Made by a program: the position numbers and the translations under genes. A stretch of DNA of 64,000 nucleotides, taken from Bacillus sp. KH172YL63 (GTDB lineage Bacteria > Bacillota > Bacilli > Bacillales > Bacillaceae_B). Below the pieces are notes generated by a model. That model was not told the origin of the DNA. It saw nothing but the letters and a program-made list of their open reading frames with translations, and did no database searches. This document shows, piece after piece, positions 58,153 through 64,000 of the stretch (its first letter is position 1; every line of letters starts with the position of its first letter). The stretch lies in assembly GCF_011398925.1 (NCBI RefSeq), contig NZ_AP022842.1, positions 3,656,001 to 3,720,000 of the forward strand. The letters are read 5' to 3'.

Positions 58153-58253
58153 GGAGGGACGGACCTCCATTTTCACGCTTCATCCGACCCTTTCACTCTA
58201 TTTAAGCTTGCTGTAACGCGATTACCGGACCTCTCTAGGGAGGTCCGTCCCTC
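58153..58253. repeat. REP-like paired hairpin 3 between hisG and hisD
   Basis: GGAGGGACGGACCTCC at 58153-58168 and GGAGGTCCGTCCCTC at 58239-58253 are inverted copies separated by 70 bp. The right copy also forms a local hairpin (GGACCTC TCTA GGGAGGTCC). This head-to-head pair resembles a BIME-type composite of two REP units. It fills most of the hisG-hisD gap. Confidence 0.8.
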
Positions 58254-58262
58254 ACAATGCCA

Positions 58263-58886
58263 TCACCCGATGATGCGTGTCAGGCGGGCGACGAGGTCTT
58301 CGATTTTGTCGTCTTTCATGCGGTAGCTGACCGGGTTGACGATGAGGCGGGAGGTGATGTCTACGATCGTTTCGTATTCTACCAGTCCGTTTTCCTTCAG
58401 CGTTCTTCCCGTAGAGACGATGTCGACGATGCGGTCGGCGAGTCCGATCAGCGGGGCAAGTTCGATGGAACCATTCAGCTTGATGATTTCAACCTGCTCC
58501 CCCTGTTCCCTGAAGTAAGATGACGCGACATTCGGATATTTGGTCGCGATTTTCGGGGCCACATCATTCATTTTCGTATCCGGCAGTCCTGCCACAGCCA
58601 AGTAGCATCCGCTGATTTTCAAGTCGAGGAGCTCATATACGTCACGCTCTTCTTCAAGCATGACATCCTTCCCGGCAATCCCGAGGTCAGCGACGCCGTG
58701 CTCCACATACGTCGGAACATCCATCGGCTTTGCGAGGATGAAACGCAGATTCTCCTGGGGGACCTCGATGATGAGCTTCCGTGAGTCATCAAACTCCGGC
58801 GGCAGATCATAGTCTGCCTTTCTCAGCAGTTCAACCGCTTCTTCGAAGATCCTTCCTTTCGGCATGGCAATTGTTAATGCGCTCAT
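58263..58886 (-). CDS. hisG: ATP phosphoribosyltransferase, short form HisG
   Basis: A 207-residue short-form enzyme catalysing the first, committed step: ATP plus PRPP to phosphoribosyl-ATP. The start is [18 protein letters not shown], and the PRPP-binding loop is in [16 protein letters not shown]. It lacks the C-terminal regulatory domain of long HisG, so it needs HisZ, encoded immediately upstream with a 4-bp overlap. Confidence 0.98.
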   Translation of the reverse strand: MSALTIAMPKGRIFEEAVELLRKADYDLPPEFDDSRKLIIEVPQENLRFILAKPMDVPTYVEHGVADLGIAGKDVMLEEERDVYELLDLKISGCYLAVAGLPDTKMNDVAPKIATKYPNVASSYFREQGEQVEIIKLNGSIELAPLIGLADRIVDIVSTGRTLKENGLVEYETIVDITSRLIVNPVSYRMKDDKIEDLVARLTRIIG

Positions 58887-60070
58887 GACGTTTCACCACC
58901 CTTTCGATCCTGTCCTACGACGAAATGCACATTGCTGAAGCCTTTTGTGAACTCGTCCACGTCTCCTACGCCCTTCCAGTTCTGAAGCACAACCTCGACG
59001 CCTTCACTTCTCAGCTCATGGGCAAGCCCGATCGCTTCTTTTCTCCGCTCATCACTGAACAGCACACATTGTTGAAGACTTGAGGATAACTCGACCTGCA
59101 TCGCTTCAAGAACGTAATCAAGGCGCAAGCCAAATCCTGTTGCACCGGAATTCTTCCCGAATTTCTCAAGGAGCTTGTTATAGCGTCCTCCATTACCGAT
59201 CGCAAAGCCGACGTTCTCCCCGTACACTTCAAAAAGGATACCTGAGTAATAACTCATGTGGCTCACCAGGCTCAAATCGAACTTCACATATTGTGCCACA
59301 TCATAATCGTTCAGGATGTTCCACAACTCATTCAGCTGACCCAACGCCTGCAGACCCTGATCCCCTTCCAGCAGGGAGTGGGCTTCTTCAAGGACCTGCT
59401 CTGATCCACGCAATTGGAGGAACCTGAACAGTCGCTGTTTATCAATGGACGACAGCGCCAGTTCATTGACATGCTGGCGGAAGCCGACATAATTTTTCTC
59501 ATATAAGTATCTTCTCAACGTATCGGCACGTTCTTCCGTTCCGACAATTTGCGTGAACAGTTCCTGAACGAATCCGATATGTCCGATGGAAATCTTGAAA
59601 TTTTGTAAACCTGCCTCTTTCAGGACAGAGACCATGAGGGCAATCACTTCAGCATCGGCACTGACAGAGTCGTCACCAATGCACTCGATGCCCACCTGTT
59701 CGAATTCAGCCGGACGACCGCCTTCACGCTGCTGTGCACGGAACACGGAGTTCGAGTAAGCAAGCCTGAGCGGCGCTTCATCCTTCAATAACTTCGATGC
59801 GGCGATCCGGGCAATCGGCGCCGTCATATCCGGCCTTAATACAAGCGTATGGCCCTGCTGGTCAAGGAGCTTGAACAGCTGCTGATCAAGAATGGCCGAA
59901 GCTTCCCCGACGGTTTCATAATATTCCAGGCTCGGGGTTTCGATAAATCTATAGCCCCACAGCTTCATCGCCTGCTCCATCTTTTTCTTCGTCTGATCTT
60001 TGATTTCATATAAGTCAGGAAATGTGTCTCTCATTCCCAATGGTTTCTCAAACATAAATAAGTTAGTCAT
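58883..60070 (-). CDS. hisZ: ATP phosphoribosyltransferase regulatory subunit HisZ
   Basis: A 395-residue paralogue of histidyl-tRNA synthetase lacking synthetase activity. It keeps class II-like motifs ([66 protein letters not shown]) and partners with short HisG for histidine feedback. The ATG at 60070 follows AAAGGTGG. It heads the his operon. I see no T-box (no AGGGTGGNACCGCG) in the leader. Confidence 0.97.
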   Translation of the reverse strand: MTNLFMFEKPLGMRDTFPDLYEIKDQTKKKMEQAMKLWGYRFIETPSLEYYETVGEASAILDQQLFKLLDQQGHTLVLRPDMTAPIARIAASKLLKDEAPLRLAYSNSVFRAQQREGGRPAEFEQVGIECIGDDSVSADAEVIALMVSVLKEAGLQNFKISIGHIGFVQELFTQIVGTEERADTLRRYLYEKNYVGFRQHVNELALSSIDKQRLFRFLQLRGSEQVLEEAHSLLEGDQGLQALGQLNELWNILNDYDVAQYVKFDLSLVSHMSYYSGILFEVYGENVGFAIGNGGRYNKLLEKFGKNSGATGFGLRLDYVLEAMQVELSSSLQQCVLFSDERRKEAIGLAHELRSEGVEVVLQNWKGVGDVDEFTKGFSNVHFVVGQDRKGGETS

Positions 60071-60245
60071 AACAACCACCTTTGGTGTAGGTTCTATCCA
60101 ATTATTTTCCCCGTTTCAGGGAATGCTAGTAATCGTGGATTATTCAGAAATCCTTTAGTTCACTAATGTGCTAATAAAATAAAGTTATTTGTAGTGTAGC
60201 GTTTCTTTTATTATCCGTCAACCGTTTGGGCGGGTTTTTTAAATG

Positions 60246-60310
60246 CTGATTTACGCTCCAGGTGCCCGCTTTCCGCGGGGCGTGGGGCGGAAACCTGGAG
60301 CGTAAGTCAC
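60246..60310. repeat. compact derivative of the palindromic repeat, upstream of hisZ
   Basis: TTACGCTCCAGGT..TTTCCGC pairs with GCGGAAA..CCTGGAGCGTAA around a short G-rich loop. The left arm (GCTCCAGGTGCCCGCTTTCCGCGGGGCGTG) is nearly identical to the left arm of copy A, while the long core is missing. It looks like an internal deletion derivative. The rest of 60071-60405 holds the hisZ leader with a weak hairpin (near 60215-60240) and nothing else recognisable. Confidence 0.75.
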
Positions 60311-60405
60311 CATGGGGATTTCTTTCGATAAATTTGTATACCCCCTCTGTTTTATTACCGTTTTTTTTTACATACAACCACCACTCCCCCAAAAAAGACA
60401 AAACA

Positions 60406-60438
60406 AAAAGGCAAAGACAGTATCCATCTTTACCTTTT
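60406..60438 (-). terminator. terminator at the end of yvoF
   Basis: AAAGGTAAAGA pairs with TCTTTGCCTTT (one mismatch) around nine bases and is followed on the minus strand by TTGTTTTG. The stem includes the yvoF stop codon. It would end the hprK-lgt-yvoD-ppaX-yvoF operon. Confidence 0.65.
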
Positions 60439-60981
60439 CCCTTCGTCTTCAGTTTTCAATCCATATATCGGATCTTCCCGCCATCTGTCGGCCATTTCTT
60501 GTTTCGTGTAGATGATTCTCATCGGGTTTCCCCCTACGAAGGCCCCTTCAGGAACATCCTTATGTACGAGGGTCCCGGCCGATACGATGGCGCCGTCGCC
60601 GATTTTCACGCCGGGCAATATCGTAGTGTTTGCGCCAATCATGACTTCCGATCCGATTTCTACATCACCCAGCCTGTATTCCCTGATCAGGTATTCGTGA
60701 GCGAGGATCGTCGTGTTGTAGCCGATCACCGTATTCCGTCCAACGGATATTTTTTCAGGGAACATCACATCGAGCATGACCATCAGGGCGAACGATGTCT
60801 GTTCGCCGATGTCCATGCGGAGGAATGTTTTATACAGCCAATTCTTCATTCCCAAAAAGGGTGTGTAGCGGGCGAGCTGGATGACGATGAAATTTTTGAC
60901 CACCTTTGTGAAAGGAACGGTATTATACACATGCCAAAGGGAGTTCGCACCTTCTACACGGTAACGGTCCGTTCTCCTCAT
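60430..60981 (-). CDS. yvoF: hexapeptide-repeat acetyltransferase YvoF
   Basis: A 183-residue left-handed beta-helix acyltransferase. Hexapeptide repeats are visible (ISVGRNTVIGYNTTI, VEIGSEVMIGANTTILPGVKIGDGAIVSAGTLVHKDVPEGAFVGGNPMRII). The substrate is unknown. The ATG at 60981 (MRRTDRYRVEGANSLWHVY) overlaps the ppaX stop as ATGA; the upstream in-frame extension overlaps ppaX and is not used. It ends the lgt-yvoD-ppaX-yvoF run. Confidence 0.92.
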   Translation of the reverse strand: MRRTDRYRVEGANSLWHVYNTVPFTKVVKNFIVIQLARYTPFLGMKNWLYKTFLRMDIGEQTSFALMVMLDVMFPEKISVGRNTVIGYNTTILAHEYLIREYRLGDVEIGSEVMIGANTTILPGVKIGDGAIVSAGTLVHKDVPEGAFVGGNPMRIIYTKQEMADRWREDPIYGLKTEDEGKR

Positions 60982-61628
60982 GAACCGGGCGCTCCGACGA
61001 TCTTCAGTAAATCTCTCATATTGTCGAGCATAAAGTCCGGTTCGTAGTGGGCGAGGTGCTCTCTTCCCTTTGCACTCCATGCGACACCTGCAGACAGGAC
61101 GCCTGCATTTTTGCCGGCTAAAATATCATGATGGTTGTCGCCGATCATGATCGCTTCATCTGCAGAAGCGCCCAATGCCATTAATGCCTTCTCGATCGGT
61201 TCTGGATGGGGCTTGGCGTTTTCCACTTCATCGAGGGTGATGATGACGTCAAAGAACTGGCGTAAATTCATCAAGTCCAGCCCTTTCAATACAACGTCAC
61301 GAACCTTTGTCGACACGATCGCCAATTTGTATCCGCTCTGGTAAAGGGTCTGGACTGTTTCATATACCCCTTCGAATTCGGTGACGAGGGCATCATGATG
61401 CTCATGATTGTACGCACGGTAATGGGCACACATTTCTTCCATCCGTTCTGGATTCAATCCACCGAACGACTCTTCTAAAGGAGGACCCATAAAAGGATGC
61501 ACATCCTTTTCCTCGTATTGCCCCGGATAGTAATGATTCAACGTATGCATAAAGGATGAAATGATGAGATCGTTCGTGTTGATCAATGTTCCATCCAGAT
61601 CAAATAATATTGTTGTAATCCTGCTCAT
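60978..61628 (-). CDS. ppaX: pyrophosphatase PpaX (HAD family)
   Basis: A 216-residue HAD hydrolase with nucleophile motif I LFDLDGTLINTNDL (Asp9/Asp11), motif II VSTK, motif III Lys in NAKPHPEPIEKAL and motif IV MIGDNHHDILAGKNAG. In B. subtilis PpaX hydrolyses pyrophosphate released by HprK/P when it dephosphorylates HPr(Ser-P), which fits the operon with hprK. The start overlaps the end of yvoD by 29 bp, with AAAGGAG upstream. Confidence 0.95.
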   Translation of the reverse strand: MSRITTILFDLDGTLINTNDLIISSFMHTLNHYYPGQYEEKDVHPFMGPPLEESFGGLNPERMEEMCAHYRAYNHEHHDALVTEFEGVYETVQTLYQSGYKLAIVSTKVRDVVLKGLDLMNLRQFFDVIITLDEVENAKPHPEPIEKALMALGASADEAIMIGDNHHDILAGKNAGVLSAGVAWSAKGREHLAHYEPDFMLDNMRDLLKIVGAPGS

Positions 61629-62562
61629 AATGCAGCTCCTTTTTTCTCTTGGCTTCGACCTTGTTCCAACCGTACGCCACCGCTAGCGTCAGCAGGATGG
61701 CTGTGACCAGTCTGATCACAAGTAATGGAAGGACAGGGATGCCGAGTGGTATAAAGATTAATGTATCCTCGACGACCGCATGGCATGCGACCAAAAAGAT
61801 GAAGGCGATCGTGACATCCTTCTTGCTCACGCCGTCTTCTTTAACGGCCTGGATCATCACGCCCGCTCCGTATGCAAGTCCGATGACAAGACCTGCCACC
61901 ATCGTTGCTGAAGTATTTTCGTTCATACCAAGTGCCCTCGTCGCAGGAGCCATCCAGCGTGAGAACGCGTCCATCCATTTCAAATCCTTCATCACCTGAA
62001 TGATCATCATAAGCGGGATGACGATCAGCGCAAGCTGCAGCACCCCGTAACCTGCCTTTTCAAGTCCAAGCATGATGATTTCTCCCCACCCGCCGGGCTC
62101 TGCCTGCTGAGGGGGCATCATGCCATAAACGGCCGTTTCCGATCCGCCGCTCCAGACCAGGTTGATGACAACCGCAGCGACCAGGGCGAGTCCGATCCTT
62201 ACGGCTACAATCAGCCAGATCTTCACTCCCACCTTGGAAGCAACCGTTGATTCGATGAACAGATTGTGGGAAAAGGAAAGCATCACCGCAATGATGAACA
62301 CTTCCTTCACGGTCAGATCAAGTGACAAAATGCCTCCGATCCCCGCATACAGATTGAGAAAATTCCCAAGAACAAGGGGAATCGCCGCATCACCGGACAG
62401 ACCGAGAAGCTTCATAAAGGGTGAAATCCTCTCCATGATCCACGGGAGGACCGGCGTGTATTGCAGTAAATAAACGATCAGCGTGATCGGAAAGATGACC
62501 TTGCCCAGTGACCAGGTCGTCCGCAAACCTACGATGCCGCCATTCTTAAAAGATGACCACAT
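61600..62562 (-). CDS. yvoD: nucleoside-recognition (Gate) domain membrane protein YvoD
   Basis: A 320-residue membrane protein with about eight hydrophobic helices in two homologous halves, each with a Gate/nucleoside-recognition element (NLYAGIGGILSLDLTVKEVFIIAVMLSFSHNLFIES and ENTSATMVAGLVIGLAYGAGVMIQAVKEDGVSKKDV). The transport function is not established. It lies between lgt and ppaX as in B. subtilis. AAGGGGAG precedes the ATG. Confidence 0.9.
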   Translation of the reverse strand: MWSSFKNGGIVGLRTTWSLGKVIFPITLIVYLLQYTPVLPWIMERISPFMKLLGLSGDAAIPLVLGNFLNLYAGIGGILSLDLTVKEVFIIAVMLSFSHNLFIESTVASKVGVKIWLIVAVRIGLALVAAVVINLVWSGGSETAVYGMMPPQQAEPGGWGEIIMLGLEKAGYGVLQLALIVIPLMMIIQVMKDLKWMDAFSRWMAPATRALGMNENTSATMVAGLVIGLAYGAGVMIQAVKEDGVSKKDVTIAFIFLVACHAVVEDTLIFIPLGIPVLPLLVIRLVTAILLTLAVAYGWNKVEAKRKKELHYEQDYNNII

Positions 62563-62579
62563 ACTCCCACTCCCCTTTA

Positions 62580-63416
62580 TCAGGCGTTTACGCTCTCTGT
62601 CTTCTCATCGTATGCCTTGTTCGCAAGACCTGCTTTCCTTCTATAGATGAACATCCCGATGGCAGCAATGATGAGGACAATGGAAATGACCTGTGCAAAC
62701 CGAAGTGATCCGAGCATCAGACTGTCTGTTCTGAGACCTTCCACGAAAAATCGTCCGATAGAGTACCAGATGACATATATAAGGAATAATTCCCCACGGC
62801 GAAGCCAGTTAGCTTTCCTTCTCAACACAAGGAGGAGAATCAGGCCGGCAAAGCTCCAAAGTGATTCATACAGGAATGTAGGGTGATAATACGCACCACT
62901 GATATACATTTGATTGATGATGAAATCAGGGAGCATCAGACTTTCAAGAAAAGAACGGGACACTTCGCCGCCATGGGCTTCCTGATTGATGAAATTGCCC
63001 CAGCGGCCGATTGCCTGCCCTAAAATAATGCTTGGTGCAGCAATATCAGTCAGCTTCCAGAACGACAGCCCCTTAATCTTGGCAAACACGATCGTCGTCA
63101 ACACCGACCCGATCAATGCACCGTGGATGGCAATCCCTCCCTCCCACACTTGGATGATATCCCCTGGATGATCCGCATAATAATTGTCCCATTCAAAGAT
63201 GACATAATAGGCCCTGGCCGAGATGATGGCGATCGGGATTGCCCACACGAGTAAATCAATGAATGTGTCAGGATGAAGACCTAACCGTTTGCTTTCACGA
63301 ATGACCAAATAGAGTCCGAGTGCGATGCCAAGTCCGATAATGACACCGTACCAGTGTACCGGAATCGGTCCGAGTGTAATCGCAACCGGATTGATCGGCG
63401 TAATATTCTCGTTCAT
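62580..63416 (-). CDS. lgt: prolipoprotein diacylglyceryl transferase
   Basis: A 278-residue membrane enzyme that transfers diacylglycerol from phosphatidylglycerol to the lipobox Cys of prolipoproteins, such as YdhK and the BNR lipoprotein in this window. Seven hydrophobic helices are visible; the essential His and Arg are in [12 protein letters not shown] and the signature [23 protein letters not shown] precedes the ATG. It is 37 bp downstream of hprK. Confidence 0.97.
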   Translation of the reverse strand: MNENITPINPVAITLGPIPVHWYGVIIGLGIALGLYLVIRESKRLGLHPDTFIDLLVWAIPIAIISARAYYVIFEWDNYYADHPGDIIQVWEGGIAIHGALIGSVLTTIVFAKIKGLSFWKLTDIAAPSIILGQAIGRWGNFINQEAHGGEVSRSFLESLMLPDFIINQMYISGAYYHPTFLYESLWSFAGLILLLVLRRKANWLRRGELFLIYVIWYSIGRFFVEGLRTDSLMLGSLRFAQVISIVLIIAAIGMFIYRRKAGLANKAYDEKTESVNA

Positions 63417-63453
63417 GTTGTCTCTCCTTTTTCACGTATAGGATATGTAAAAC

Positions 63454-64000
63454 TTAAATATCTTCGTTTTCACCGTCTTCGATCACATCGGATAAACGGT
63501 TCGTAAACTGCTCCGCTGCATTCACGCCCATCCGCTTCAGGCGGAAGTTCATGGCAGCGACTTCAATGATGACCGCCAAGTTTCGTCCAGGACGGACAGG
63601 CACGGTCAGCTTCGTAATATCGGTATCAATGATCCGCATTTTCTCTTCCTCAAGTCCGAGGCGGTCATACTGTTTCGTTTTATCCCACAGCTCAAGATTG
63701 ATACAGAGGGTGATCCGTTTATAGCTCCGGACTGCTCCCGCCCCGAATAAAGTCATCACGTTGATGATGCCGAGCCCCCGGATTTCAAGGAGATGTTCGA
63801 TCAATTCAGGAGAGCTCCCGATCAGCGTATCCGTATCTTCCTGCCGGATTTCCACGCAGTCATCGGCAACAAGGCGGTGTCCTCTTTTCACAAGCTCAAG
63901 GGCCGTCTCACTTTTACCAACGCCGCTTTTACCGGTGATCAGCACCCCAACCCCATATATATCAACAAGTACACCGTGGATCGCCGTTGTCGGTGCAAGC
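63454..64000 (-). CDS. hprK: HPr kinase/phosphorylase, C-terminal part (runs off the window)
   Basis: The last 182 residues of HprK/P, the sensor enzyme that phosphorylates or dephosphorylates Ser46 of HPr and Crh. The visible part starts just before the catalytic domain ([29 protein letters not shown]), with the Walker A loop GKSGVGKS, the catalytic His in TTAIHGV, and the HprK signature [20 protein letters not shown]. It ends in an acidic tail (EDGENEDI). The N-terminal domain lies beyond position 64000. It heads the run with lgt, yvoD, ppaX and yvoF. Confidence 0.97.
   Translation of the reverse strand, partial: LAPTTAIHGVLVDIYGVGVLITGKSGVGKSETALELVKRGHRLVADDCVEIRQEDTDTLIGSSPELIEHLLEIRGLGIINVMTLFGAGAVRSYKRITLCINLELWDKTKQYDRLGLEEEKMRIIDTDITKLTVPVRPGRNLAVIIEVAAMNFRLKRMGVNAAEQFTNRLSDVIEDGENEDI

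Noticed and set aside
60071..60245. T-box riboswitch upstream of the his operon
   Set aside because: No AGGGTGGNACCGCG antiterminator element and no strong terminator/antiterminator pair is visible in the leader.

Overview
The window is a chromosomal segment of a Bacillaceae member (Bacillus sensu lato; genus not determinable by reading). Gene order matches the Bacillus clpP-crh-whiA-yvcK-rapZ-yvcI-trxB-yvcD-his-yvoF-ppaX-yvoD-lgt-hprK and secG-est-rnr-smpB-ssrA neighbourhoods. The regulatory sites are also Bacillus-type: a CggR operator, a CtsR box, a TnrA box, cop boxes and AGGAGG ribosome binding sites. Most genes lie on the minus strand.

Layout. 1-9617 is a copper/metal-resistance cluster: copY-copZ-copA plus a broken glutaredoxin gene, a YdhK lipoprotein, a histidine kinase/response regulator pair, a BNR-type lipoprotein, a Csp-like cysteine-rich protein and a YraQ/ArsP-type permease. 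9762-14796 holds a LAGLIDADG homing endonuclease gene, ssrA (tmRNA) interrupted in its T-loop by a 277-nt group I intron, then smpB, rnr and est. 14797-17351 is a repeat-rich stretch with a tandem palindrome array, a 20-bp periodic repeat and a group IIC intron sitting directly behind the secG terminator. 17393-25362 carries secG and the central glycolytic operon cggR-gapA-pgk-tpiA-gpmI-eno. 25416-27754 carries sigL and a soluble chemotaxis-type transducer.

28353-32910 is a small AT-rich island in a tRNA-Arg(CCG) gene. It is bounded by a ~160-bp direct repeat, keeps a decayed integrase next to the intact tRNA, and carries an sce7725/sce7726 pair and a membrane protein as cargo. clpP follows. 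34082-44574 is a six-gene operon: an HPt-REC-GGDEF-REC diguanylate cyclase, a membrane HEAT-repeat protein, a processive family 2 glycosyltransferase, a membrane-anchored glycosidase-like protein, a response regulator and a hybrid histidine kinase. This looks like a c-di-GMP- and phosphorelay-linked exopolysaccharide system. 44918-48569 is crh-whiA-yvcK-rapZ-yvcI. 48993-50486 is an SGNH hydrolase, tnrA and a divergent 55-codon FbpA-like gene. 50744-60070 is trxB, yvcD and the his operon (hisZ-G-D-B-H-A-F-IE), which contains REP-like hairpins. 60430-64000 is yvoF, ppaX, yvoD, lgt and the 3' part of hprK.

Most notable are the intron-split tmRNA gene with a neighbouring homing endonuclease gene, the tRNA-Arg mini-island with its paired unknown cargo, the diguanylate cyclase/synthase/glycosidase operon, and four separate families of intergenic palindromic or periodic repeats.
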